From contig CP075495.1 in assembly GCA_021613535.1 (NCBI GenBank), positions 15,996,001 through 16,060,000 on the forward strand: 64,000 bases of DNA. Direction: 5' to 3'. Below, piece after piece: positions 37,433 to 49,300 of the stretch. Positions within the stretch are counted from its first letter, which is position 1; every line of letters starts with the position of its first letter. This stretch comes from Adineta vaga (taxonomy: Eukaryota; Rotifera). The notes beneath the pieces were generated by a model. That model worked only from the letters and a program-made list of their open reading frames with translations, did not search any database and had not been told where the DNA came from. A program made the translations under genes and the position numbers.

Positions 37433-38590
37433 GATGGTTAGTGGCATCGTTTACATACGTGTATATGACTGATTGTCTAAATCGAATAAAAATCTTTGTT
37501 TGGTTTAGATCCATATACCCAGGGTTATGTGAAAACTTTTGTTTCTTGTTTTTCATTTGAATTCGAAAAGATCTCAAAGCCTAATTGTTTTAATACAATC
37601 TTTCTTATCTTGCTTTTTATATAACAAAAAATGAAAATTGTACAAGCGTAGAGAAAAAAAAGCTGTCAAAGGAGATAGTATAAATACCAGATTCACTCAG
37701 TGTTTTGGTGAAATATAATACACAGGTTTGTCGTTACACTTAAAATCTCGCTACTACTTTCACTAACTTAATTTCACGCTGAAAAAGAAATTGGCTTTTT
37801 TACGAAACCCATGCGAACATTTTGTAGATATGGGAAAGCTTCAGAATGGACTGAAATGTACGGAATACTGCAGGTTCTTATGCTGTATTCAGGCGAGGAA
37901 CGATTTGCCACGAAACCTTTTTAAGTTTGATAGAGTCAAGAAAAAGGTTCTACAGATTTTAAAAATCATTTTTTTCAGCTGTTCAACACACTACGGAGCT
38001 AGAGGCGTAGGGGGCTGTGGGTGCACATTTTTCTGGACTCGGATCCGGTCGGGTCTAAATCCGGCCTTTTTTACAATCTACAGAAGCCACTGAGTGTAAG
38101 ACATGCAAAGAATCGAAGGCGTAACTAGTTTTAATTGGTTATCAGCACAAAAAAGTCGGTGCAAAAGTCTTGTTGCTCATTTATATTATATCAATAATCA
38201 TTACCGATTGAATCGACGCATCAGAAATTGAATTTTTTCGCCTAATTTAAAGAAGTCCCTAGGCAGTTGCGGGTCCATTTTTTTAGACTCATATCCGGAC
38301 AGGTTTGAGTTAGGATCCACTTGCAGCGCCCTAGCCCTGATATATGCGGACGTAGCCTATTTATGACTTTATTAGATTCTTTCATATTAAAAAATTTTAG
38401 ATCATCGCTAAATTATACATAGTGCGATAGAGCTTTGAAAGCTCTACAAGTTTTTGCTACTTGATTGTGATTTTTTTGTGGGGAAGACACCCACCCGAAA
38501 GTAAATAATGCTATAGAACGCCAAAAATGGATGTTTTTCCTCTTACTTGATCGATTTCGGTCATCATTAGTATCTTTTATACCAAAACTA
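36420..38590. other. Stretch without a recognised gene
   Basis: Apart from the trinucleotide repeat at 37383-37430, I see only short chance frames in this AT-rich region. Confidence 0.45.
37383..37430. repeat. (ATG)n microsatellite, about 16 units
   Basis: A perfect ATG/GAT trinucleotide run. It creates an apparent polyhistidine on the minus strand, which is not credible as a gene. Confidence 0.95.
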
Positions 38591-38594
38591 AAAG

Positions 38595-38783
38595 CATATT
38601 CGAAATCAGCACAAAAGCTGACTTAAACCATGTATGATTCAAAGATCTGCAGCGACTGTCATTTTTCGACCCTAACCTCACTCGTGTTTCCCCTCAGGGA
38701 TGGCACTGAAAAATGACAGTCGCTGCACATCTTTGAAACAAACATAGTTCAGGTCAGTCTTTTGTGCTGATTTCGAATATGGG
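38595..38783. repeat. 190-bp foldback
   Basis: CATATTCGAAATCAGCACAA at 38595 pairs with the right arm ending at 38783. The inner parts CAGCGACTGTCATTTTT and AAAAATGACAGTCGCTG are perfect. The loop is about 35 nt. Its right end overlaps the left end of the next element. Confidence 0.75.
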
Positions 38784-39820
38784 GTATTCCATGGGATTTC
38801 GATCGCTTTATACGCAAATATCTCTGAATTGTGTGAAACTGTCAGCATTTGTAGACCATATTGAGTTATAAAAAATTCCCAAATGAATCCTTTTATAACC
38901 AAACATTGAAAAGAATGCATTAAGATGGGCGATCAAATATCAATTCCATGACAGCTCATAATGGATTTCGCGTAAAGAACAGTTCAAACCGGGTATGGTC
39001 TGATGCACCGTTTCACGGGGAATCTAAATATGGTCTTGATATTGATGACAAAAATGAGGGAAAACTATTTATCGCCATTTTCTCACAGAAAATCATTTAG
39101 AAAAAGTAGCACTTTTCTGATATCTGAAGTATTTAAAGACTATTTCTGCAAAAGTAAAAGATATTTGTAAACATTTTTATATCAAAATATTCAGAATTGA
39201 AAGCTCTACAAACCATGCAAATTTCGTCTAAGTTAATAAAAAATTTCATATATAAGGATGACCTGTGCTGAATACTTTTGACTGAAGGAATCACAAAAAA
39301 TCATTGTTTCTTGAAAATGTTTTTAGGTTTAAAAAAGCGAGAAATCTAGTATAATCTATCTTGTAGAGAATTTAAATTTCTACAAAATCCTATATATGAT
39401 AATATTTGGGAATAAAAGTTTCTGATAATTTTTTCCATTACAAGAATATACCCTAAAATATGGCCGATGAGCTAGATACGTGAAAGTATAGTATGGTCCA
39501 AATTCTGACAAAACCTCGATATTTTTTAACCAAAATGTAGCTTAATTGAGGAGTTTTCAGAATATATACGATAGTTGATACTTTGCTGTTACAGTTGAAA
39601 AGATTTTATAACGGTAAGATTTTCGAAAAAAATCGGATTTTTCGATTTCACTGGAAAAGTCCGACAAATGTTATGATCAATATATGTATATTTACCAGCA
39701 AATTTGGAGAAACTAATTTGGGGATTTTTTATAACTCAATATGATCTACAAATGCTGAGCGTTTCACACAATTCGGAGATGTTTGCGTATAAAGCGGTTG
39801 AAATCCCATGGAATACCCCA
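38780..39820. mobile_element. 1041-bp TIR element with TA duplication (mariner-like ends)
   Basis: TGGGGTATTCCATGGGATTT at 38780 recurs inverted with the end at 39820 (AAATCCCATGGAATACCCCA), both bordered by TA. The inverted repeats extend about 100 bp (to about 38885 and from about 39729) through TATACGC...CAGCATTTGTAGA. The interior holds no transposase-sized frame. TA duplication suggests Tc1/mariner mobilisation (inference). Confidence 0.7.
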
Positions 39821-39884
39821 TATATAGAAACTATTTTTTAGAAGGAGTGCGGATTCTGTAAAGAGCCGCTTTTTGTTTACTCAA

Positions 39885-41185
39885 AAAGTGAGTACACTGC
39901 TACAATCGGTCAGTGTGTCTGTCCGTTTATTCGATAACTCTTCACAGCTACATTCGATTGAGCTGAAATTTTGTGCGCAGAGTTGTCTCATCAATATCTG
40001 GGTCCAGTTTGAAGATGAGCTTAATCGGTTGTACTATTGCTGACTTACAGAAAAAATTCCCAATATCTCTACATATAAAGCAGCATGTTTCTCTGTCTGT
40101 CTGCCTGTTCGCTATCCATTAAGTTTCTGTGATAGCTTAGGTCACCAAACTTTCCATAGTGCATCCCTGGGTCTAGAAAAAGGTCAAGAGAGTGTTGGCA
40201 TACGATTAGAGGGGTACGGAGGGGTGACCTGGGTGAAATTTCACCCACGTGGTTCCGTAATAAATAACGCCATCAAACTTTCCATGGTGCTCCCCTAGGT
40301 CTAGAAAAAGGCCACAATGCGGTTGGTATCATCAGGGTGAGTATGACAAATCAGTGAAAAAACGTTACATGCTTATATTTGTCCTTACTTTGTACTTTGT
40401 CCTTTTTGCTTTCGGAAGGTTATATAAGTGACTGTTTTGTGTGAGAACGATGCGATATGTGATATGAACAAATAAAGGAAAGCGTAGCTCCATTAGCGTT
40501 GAAGCTTCTTCTATCAAAAATCATCACAGTGAGGAGCAGCAGGGAGATCTTGGTGACTTTCAGCCAAGTCCTCTTTGTATTATTTCACTTTACTAAAGTC
40601 ATTCTAAGTGTTATAGTTGGTGGGAAATGTATAAATTCATTCAAAACATAATTTGCTTGAATTTGAAGGCCTCAGATGAACATAATCCAGGTATCAACAA
40701 TATGTTATTGAGAACAGATTTAGAACCTTGTACTTTTTCAACTATATGGGAAAAGTGAGCGCATAACTAGAATCAATCGATGTGTCCGTCCATCGATTCG
40801 TTCACACGATAACGCGCGAAAGGCTAATTCGCTTATGATGAAATTTGCTAGAGTGTACTGTAAATAAAAAAGGTTCCGTAGGTTCTAAATGCTTTAGAAC
40901 GCGACGACAAATCGAATGAAATGATTTTCAAAATCTAGGAAACCTAAAATGGTTTCGTAGACGATGGTTCGGAGACTGTGCCCGCCGTCAGATCCTTTTA
41001 GGTTTCCTAGATTTTGAAAACCATTTCATTCGATTTGTCGTCGCATTTTAAAGCTTTTAGAACCTACGGAACCTTTTTTATTTACAGTGTGATGTCATAT
41101 CAATATCTCTCTCGAGTTCGAAGATGAGCCTGATTGAACGAGCCACTGCTGAGTTATCGAAAAATACTGATATTTCCCTATATCT
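39885..41185. repeat. Two diverged direct copies of a dispersed repeat (39885-40080 and 40745-41185)
   Basis: Both copies read AAAGTGAG(T/C)(A/G)CA...TGTGTC(T/C)GTCC...TTCG, then GAAATTT(T)G(T/C), ATCAATATCT and GAAGATGAGC near their ends. The second copy is split by the foldback at 40857-41088, so the first serves as an empty-site reference. No coding capacity. Confidence 0.6.
40857..41088. mobile_element. 232-bp foldback of the AGGATCTGAC family (copy 3)
   Basis: The arms start ACTGTAAATAAAAAAGGTTC and end with its complement at 41088. They contain TTTCAAAATCTAGGAAACCT against AGGTTTCCTAGATTTTGAAA. The asymmetric core CCGTCAGATCCTTTT matches the other members. It interrupts a dispersed repeat whose uninterrupted copy lies at 39885-40080. 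Confidence 0.8.
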
Positions 41186-41343
41186 TCTATCTCATACACT
41201 TTTTGCAGTACACATAACTTTCGGATAAAATCCGAAATTTCCTCATTTATTTAGTATATAACATCCTATTGTTTCTAGATTATATTAAGCTTGTACTTTG
41301 AGACATAATCACATTAAAAACAGATCAGCATAAGATAAGACGC

Positions 41344-42300
41344 ATGGGTCATATTATCTCCCTTTTCGTTACAATTAACAGTCGCTGGGAGTCTACAACA
41401 GCGGCTATGCTGATGGCAGTTTCTCTCTTTGTATTTGGAGAGGTGGCGGTTGACAATCAGCATATTCCTGTATTTCGAACAATCATCGTGGGATTGTTTG
41501 GTTTTTTTACGCAGATACTTGCTTGTGTCTTAAATGACATTACTGACATCGAAATAGATCGAATCAATCATCCTCAAAGACCTCTAGCTTCGGGCAAAAT
41601 CGATATCAGAGAAGCTTGGCTCGTGATGGTAATATGTCTCATCAGTTCTTTAGTCTGTGGACTGACTCTGGCATCCTCTAATCTCAGCTATATTTGCTTA
41701 ATTACCCATTTGTGTTGCTCGATTTTGTATTCATTTCCTGGTATTCGTTTGAGCCGAAATTGGTTAACCGGTCCTTTGACTCTTATCACTGCATTTTCGT
41801 GTCATATTGCATTCGTTCTTAGCTGCACATCGCTTTATCATTCTGGGCACTCTGGACAACAACTTATTTTTTTGATTTTGAGCACGACTGTCATGCATCA
41901 TATACTCATTAATCCTATGAAGGATGTTGGTGATATGAAAGGTGATGCAATAGGAGGTGCTACATCTCTTGTGATGTGGATACCAATGTGGGCAACCAAT
42001 TTCATAGTAGTTACGGGATACGTATTACCTTGGATTCTTCTCTACATCAGAGCGGATTTGTATGCATCATCAATTGGTGAAATTGTTGGCATTGTTACAT
42101 CATTGAAAATTTTGGCTACTATTTTTTGTGTGGCCGGATCGATTATATCCTATTATCTACTGTTTGAACCTGTGCCTTTAATTTACTATCGGTATTCGAC
42201 AATTACTAGGTTGCTGCCGCTATATTTGTTTCAAGTTGGGCAGCCGATTGTGCTGTCTGTCGTTCGCTCATATAACTTACATAAGACCAACGATTTTTAA
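41344..42300 (+). CDS. UbiA-family membrane prenyltransferase, intronless, 318 aa
   Basis: The single open frame encodes a polytopic membrane protein. The first Asp-rich motif is NDITDIEIDRINHPQRPLAS (about residues 74-93), the NDxxDxxxD prenyl-diphosphate/Mg site. The second is MKDVGDMKGDAIGGATS (about residues 191-207), the DxxxDxxGD motif. About eight hydrophobic helices surround them, as in the UbiA superfamily, and the length (about 300) is normal. The wording of the first motif (DxEIDRINHPxRPLASGKI) is like the digeranylgeranylglyceryl-phosphate synthase/chlorophyll-synthase side of the family, so the likely reaction is prenyl transfer to a small polar or aromatic acceptor in a membrane. 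The precise substrate is not determinable. Lack of introns, beside an ABC gene with 27 introns, suggests a prokaryotic origin (inference). Confidence 0.88.
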   Translation: MGHIISLFVTINSRWESTTAAMLMAVSLFVFGEVAVDNQHIPVFRTIIVGLFGFFTQILACVLNDITDIEIDRINHPQRPLASGKIDIREAWLVMVICLISSLVCGLTLASSNLSYICLITHLCCSILYSFPGIRLSRNWLTGPLTLITAFSCHIAFVLSCTSLYHSGHSGQQLIFLILSTTVMHHILINPMKDVGDMKGDAIGGATSLVMWIPMWATNFIVVTGYVLPWILLYIRADLYASSIGEIVGIVTSLKILATIFCVAGSIISYYLLFEPVPLIYYRYSTITRLLPLYLFQVGQPIVLSVVRSYNLHKTNDF

Positions 42301-43250
42301 AAAAGCAAAAATAGCGAATGTTCGAAAACGTTTACACACTTTTCTATTTTGAGCCCATCTCGACATAAACAATTGACAAAAAACTGATTTTATTTTGAAA
42401 ATGATGAGGTGTCTAAAGGCCTATGAAATCTATTGTTGTAAGAACGTTCGTGTTTTCTTCTTTGTTTTTGCAATTTTTTTCCTTAAATTCTTTAATCAAA
42501 ATGGTCTCATCTCGTATGGTACCATGTAGTTTTGCTCACAATTCGTCGTAAACTTCTCTTCATACACTGCTGTTTATTTCAAGGTACTAGGATAGTGTGA
42601 TACAAATGTCTATTCTCCTTCTCTTCACATTCGTATTGTTTCTGCTTTTTCTTTTTGTGAATAGTTTAGTTTTGTTTTGTTTATTATATGTCTTGCGTAA
42701 ACGAAGGAAACTCTGGTTTTGTCAACCTTCAACTTAGAGATGGAGGGTGTAGGTGAAGAAGATATACCCACACCCTAAAATAATTAGGAATCGCTCTTGA
42801 TATAGATGAACGCCAACTAAACAAGATGAGGTATTAATTTTCCGTCGTTATTATTATGGAAAGTGTTTCTAGGTATTAAATGATTAGAACCTTTGAAAAC
42901 TATTCTGCTATCTCATACAAATAACACGATATTTTGTTAATATTTTAATAATAACTTGTTTCATTATATAATTGATCAACAGGTTTATGCAAAATCTTTA
43001 CTAAAATAACTAGCTTGACAATTGAGTATCTTTACCTTTACTTACCTTATGAAATCAAATTATTATCGAACATATGTAAGATTTTACGAACTTAGAATGA
43101 GAAGGACAACTTTATACACATCGCAGATTCATTACGTTCAATTAATATTGAATGTGATGAATAATAGTAATAATAATTCTTATTATTATCAAAATTACGA
43201 TAGTTTCATCGTTTTTTACATTTTTAACACCTCAAGGGGTTGCGTTGAAA
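42301..43250. other. Intergenic region between two convergent genes
   Basis: This is AT-rich sequence between the prenyltransferase gene (plus) and the 3' end of the ABC transporter gene (minus). It contains the hairpin at 42742-42777. No other feature is supported. Confidence 0.5.
42742..42777. repeat. Telomere-like G/C hairpin (short)
   Basis: GAGGGTGTAGGTGAAGAAGA is followed by TATACCCACACCCT. The G-rich and C-rich arms pair over about 9-10 bp with a short loop. Confidence 0.5.
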
Positions 43251-43256
43251 CCTTTT

Positions 43257-43262
43257 TTTATT
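43257..43262 (-). promoter_or_regulatory. Candidate polyadenylation signal AATAAA of the ABC gene
   Basis: AATAAA on the minus strand lies about 56 nt after the stop codon at 43318. This is a plausible position for a short 3' UTR. Confidence 0.4.
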
Positions 43263-43317
43263 ATGCTACACAAATCCAAGAATGAAAATTGATTGAATGA
43301 ATGAATTGTTTAACGCA

Positions 43318-46300
43318 TTATAGTTTTGGTCGATTGTCTTGTGCGAGAAGCATTTTATAGTAGATTCCACGTTGTTGCACCAATTCATTGTGATTACCAA
43401 TCTCGACAATATGACCTTGATCAAGTACATAGATTGCATCACATGAACGAATAGTTGACAAACGATGTGCAATGATAATCGATGTTCGACTTGGATCTTC
43501 TTTCTGAGCGTGGTCAAGTGCCTCTTGAACAATCTGGAATTATAAAATCAAGGCAAAAAATAGACTAATCAGCAGAAGAAGAAAAAAACGCTCACTTGTT
43601 CATTAAATGAATCCATAGCACTTGTTGCTTCATCAAGTAATAAGATTTTTGGCTGTCGAAGAAGCACTCTTGCAATGGCAATACGTTGTTTCTGTCCACC
43701 AGACATAAAATTACCTTTAACACCAACTCTTGTCTCGTAGCCCTAAATACATCATCGTATTAAACATTTTCAGACAATTATCAGCATCGTTTCTTAGATC
43801 TTAACCTGTGGTAATTGTGTAATAAACTCATGTATATTCGCTTTAGTTGCAGCACTGATGATCTCTTCCATGGAAATATTTTCTAATCCATACATAATAT
43901 TTTCTGCAATGGTCAGATCAAATAAAACAGGTTCTTGACTAACAAGACCAATACGAGAACGAAGCCATTGAACATTCAATTTTCGAATATCCATTCCATC
44001 AAGAAACTAAATGTGTAACAATTCAAGTCGACCAGTCGTTAAAGACAATTTTCTGACTTACTAATTGTCCTTGTGTAGTATCATAGAATCGTTCTAATAA
44101 CTGAAAAACAGTCGATTTTCCACATCCCGATGCCCCTAGAAGAAAAATGTTCTACACTGTAAACTATTAAGACAAATTCTAACGTACCAACTAGAGCAAT
44201 ACGTTGACCTAAACAAAGATTGAAGGTAAAGAAGAAAAGAGCTATTTCAGTAAACTTTTCTTGTTTTGCTTACCAAACTTGATATTTAATTGGAAATTGT
44301 CAAGAATAGCAGATGCTGGTCGAGTGGGATAAACAAATTTTACTTGATCAAAGTCTATATCTCCACGGAAGTCACTCTAGATGAAACACATTACACAACC
44401 GAATAATATAGTAATCTCTTACTAATTCTTGTCCTTTAGTAGATGTGTTATCAATAGATGGTTTTCGATCAAATAAATCGAAAAATATATTTGCAGCAGA
44501 AACCGATTGCCCAATACGATTTGACCTAATATTATACGCGCATACAATTCACTCATAAAATAGGCGATTGTTTCACTTACAGTATGCCGAGTGTTATCAT
44601 TGCGCGTAATGTAAATGTAACAAATGCAAAAACACTAGTAAAATTCAAAGATCAAAGAACTTTTTTGTCAATTCAATTCAACAATTAGTTTCCTTACGTT
44701 ATGATCTTATTCAAAGCTAGTTCATGATTTTCAACAAGGACAAGAGCACGCCAATAGAGAATTGCTATTACCAACGGATCTAGAGCCCAAACGATACCAG
44801 ATATCAAAGCCACGAGGAGATTAAGCTTCCAAGATGTTCTACATAAGTACAAAAAATTTAGTCAAGATTGATCTTCCTCGATATATGCAAAATAGTTTCT
44901 TCGTCTCGAGACGTACTTCAATACTTGCCGAACCAATTCAGTATACTGGCGCAAAACTTCATTTTCAACTGATAATTGTTTGATCGTACGCATATTGTGC
45001 ATAACTTCCACAACAAGCTAAAATCGAGAAACCATATTCACCCACATTCTTAATATCAAATTGATTAAAAAAGGAAAAGACCTACGGAATTTGCTGGACT
45101 GCTATATTGATCGCATTTATTTTTTAACATTGTACCGAAATATATACAGATAGAACTAACGATGAGCTGAATAACGAACAAGAATAAAGATATGAGAGTT
45201 AGTTGCCAACTGAAAATAAAACCAAAAAGTAAACCAAAAACAGACAAAGCCAAGGCTTCACAGATGGCTCCTAATCTAGTTCCAGTCATATCTTGCAGCG
45301 CTGTTGCATTGGAAGCTAGACGAGCACATATAGCACCCGAAGTATTTTCTGGTCGATCAAAATAAGCTAGTTCTTGGCGAAGAAGACATGCAAACGCTTG
45401 CGAACGGATACGTCGAATTAATCTCGATCCTGCTATGCTAAAAGCCGTAAACTAAACAGAAGAAAGAAATCAATAACAACAGTAATATAATTCTCCTTAA
45501 TTAGGTTCTTGGCAAACACAATTCTTACTTGAAAGAAAGTCAGCAACATCAATACCACACCCAAAAGTAGAAAAAATAAGCAGGCCATGAATACTTGATA
45601 GTGAACATTATCATGTCCACAATTTTCGAATGCCTATACATACAAAGAGACATAGTTTGTTTTTGAACGTCTTTGTATAAATCGATGAGGTACTTACATT
45701 GACGATTTTAGTCAACACTAAAGCGAATACTGGCTGACCCAAACCATTGAATACACATCCTAGACAACCAACTACGATAGTAACCCATTCAGGTTTATTC
45801 ATTGCTAAAAGTCGTCGAAACATATTTTTTCGCTCGACTGATGTCGTATCGTTCTGCAAAAGAAATTCTTAGTTCTAGTATGAGTTCAGATGATTAATTC
45901 ATGGACATTTACTTGATCTGTACCGAGTGCTTGACCTTCGCTCAGTACACGAGCTCGTTGTGCTAGACAATAAATAACGTGTTAAAAAAAATCCAAATGA
46001 TTTTTACTTCAACTTTTACATACATATTTGTTTTTCATCTCCAGCTATGGTTGTTACCATACTAATTAGATCGTCTCGATCTTCATCAATCATTCTTGTC
46101 GTTTGTTGAGTTTTCAACATTGTTTGATATTTTCCATCCACTTTGGCCATCAAAGTTTCATGTATACCTTCTTCAATAACTCTTCCTTTGTCAAGCACAT
46201 AGATATGATCGGCATTTTGAATCGTACTCAAACGATGAGCAATGACAATAGTAGTACGATCTATACAGATACAATATAAGTGGTAGACCAAACATTGGCA

Positions 46301-49300
46301 GAAAGACCGAAACTTTTTAGCTGTGACAATAACTGTTTTTTTTGGTGGGCTTTGTGTTAATTTCAAAACCCTTTCTCATCAATTACTTCATGGTGCCTCG
46401 CCATTGCGGCCAGAAGTTCTGATTCGATTTGCGTAACGAGTTTTCAGTATTTATATAAAAATTTGTTTTTGTGATATAAAGACTCAATGGAAACAGCAGT
46501 AACACATATCATGCACTTTGGAGACGAGCTGCTCTTCAGCGAGAGATGCAGCATTTAGTGCGAGTGCATCTCCGTACCGCGGGATATGTGACACCACTCA
46601 GACCCAATGTTTAAAGACCAGAATTTCCGAAAATAAAGAAAAATATCGAGACATTTTTATCCTGAAAAGAAGGAAAACGTTGCAAAATAAATAACATTGA
46701 ATGAAAAAAAAATGAGTGAATGTAGTTGAAACAATAGATGTCTACAATATGCATGTGCTCATCCTGCTAATATGTTATTGATTATTTGTTTATTGTTCGA
46801 TTCGTCTATTGATGTGTAACTTCAGTAATTCTTGATCAGTTGGTTAAGTGACTAGACTGGTATAACTATGAATTACTTGTTTTCAAAAGACGGCCGTTTC
46901 GGCACATCCAACCATTCGTCACTTTATTCTTTTATGCAAGGGTCAAACAAGAGCAAAGCACGTAAAACGATTTTTGCTTATGAATTATTTCCTAAAACAT
47001 ACTAAAGAATGGGTGCTTGCGTTTCCTATCGATCAAAAACTAGAGTTTTGTTTGACAGCCATGTCATTTATATAGATGGTACATTTATTACGTCCCTGGT
47101 GTGTTCAATCAAGAGTTTCTAATTCATGTACAACAATTTAATCAAGTTGAGAACCGTGGGCATTGTTCCTGTCTATTTAGTCTTCATTTTGAAGAGGTTT
47201 ACCGGTGGTATTCTGCTTATTGCCAAGCTTAGCACTATTGATTGGAGCGCAAAACAAATAAATGTATCAATGTAATTTTGATATTTTCTTATATTAGTTT
47301 TCGATATTTTCCTATCGCAAGACCGGATGTTCGACGTTCTGCCTCTTCCTCATTAAATAATAGAAATTTCGTTTTGCAATACTCTCCTATTTTTTCTTTC
47401 GGCATTTTCCAGCAAACCCAAAAGCAAATCTATAGGTATTCAGTTTAACACAGAAAATTCGTTATACAAATCGAATCGGGTCTTCTGGCCTACCCTTTTT
47501 CGTCTCAATACAGTAATAGACAACGAAATATTGAAGAGATATTACTTTTCGATGCTCGATCAAGTGCTTCTTGAACAATTTTTTCGCTAGCGTTATCGAG
47601 AGCACTTGTTGCTTCGTCCAACAATAATATATTCGGTTGTTTCACCAATGCACGAGCTAAGGCAATACGTTGTTTTTCACCTCCACTTAACTGTATACCA
47701 TCTTCACCAACCAATGTTCCATATTTCTAAAAGGCAAACATCATACGAGACACATTTGTCAAAAAGTGATACAAACATCAGGTAATTTCATAATGAAATT
47801 ATGTGCATTGGCTTCTTTGGCTGCTACTTCGATGTCTTGATATGTTGCATTGAGTTTACCCAAACGAATATTCTCATAAATACTCATACTAAACAAAATC
47901 TATTCAAAGCCAACATAAGAATCAAACAACAGAAGAAGAAGACTAAAAACATACAGGTTCTTGACTAACAACACCAATGTTTTGTCGAAGTTGTTTAATA
48001 TCATAATCTAGAAGTGGTCGATCATCGATAGTTATTTGACCAGATGAAGGCTCATAGAATCGAAGCAGAAGAGAGATACATGTACTTTTTCCTGACAAGA
48101 ATAAATCAGCACATTTCAACAACATATCTATTTACTTGAGGTAAATATTTACCAGAACCGCTCGAACCAACCAGTGCAGTAGTTTGATTAGCACGAAATG
48201 TCATCTTAATATCATTCAGAACTGTTGCATCCTTTCGCGAAGGATAAACTAAGCTGACTTCATGAAATTCTATATCGCCAATAAGATCTTTAACTGATTC
48301 GTCTTTGGATTTATCCGCTCTCAATACATCATGCTCGTTGACGCTGCTATTTGTTTCCTAATATAATAAAATAATATGATTATGATTATCATCATGATAC
48401 ATATATTGTATTTGTTTTACCTCGTTAATCAACCGAAATACAGGTGATGCTGCTGCTTCCCCTTCCAAAAATGTCTGAACAAGAGGACCAATGAGAGCTA
48501 AGAACTGGACACATTGTGAAAAGAGCGTAACGATCTATACAAAAATAGACTCCTTCAGTTATATGAATTGTTTTCGATTGTTTCATTTTCACAATGACTT
48601 ACGACAAGAATGTGGTTAATGTTTATGACAAGGTGATCTGCAGATGACATGAGAATGGCACCAAAAGTGAAACCAACAGCATAAACTAAGTAGGTCACAA
48701 AAGACATCCAACCTATATACCCACCAAACAGAGCACCTTTGCGAATCCCACTTTGATGCGTCGGATCCAGTTCGTTGTCGTACCTAAATCAGTGTTGAAT
48801 TTAAGCCTTTAGAAAAATGGAAAAAGCTAAAATAATCACAGCCCGAGCTTTAACTATGAACTCTGTAAAAACAAGATGTCATACTGAACCACAAAAAAGT
48901 CTGAATTTGGATACCATTTTCAGAATTTTTTCACGTTCGACTATAATTCTCTCGACTAAAAGGAGGGTCATATGAAAAAAGTGGTTTGTGTGTATGTGTG
49001 TTTGTGTCAGAGTCAAAGCCCAAAGATTGAAAGACGAGAGTAGACTGAGAGTGAGATGATAAAGGGAAAATGGTGAGCGCCGACAGGGGTAAAGTTAAAA
49101 ATCTCACAGCATAAAAATGTTCGCTTGCCTATTCGATCAAGGTTTCCTGACCGATCAGAATTTGAGGGCCAAAAAACTTGAGTAGAAAAGTTATTTGGTA
49201 TTTCAAGCATGCTCTGACTTGCGCGAAGTTGGATATAAATTATTAGTGACTAATTGGAACACGATATTTTTCCTGATGACTTCTTGTTTTATATTAAAAT

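Noticed and set aside
37380-37577. Minus-strand open frame with polyhistidine
   Set aside because: It is produced by the (ATG)n microsatellite and has no other coding evidence.
47881-47888. Acceptor TTTAG|TATGAG for exon 12 of the ABC gene
   Set aside because: It would put a stop in frame. The acceptor 11 nt upstream (GAATAG|ATTTTG) restores the expected [15 protein letters not shown].
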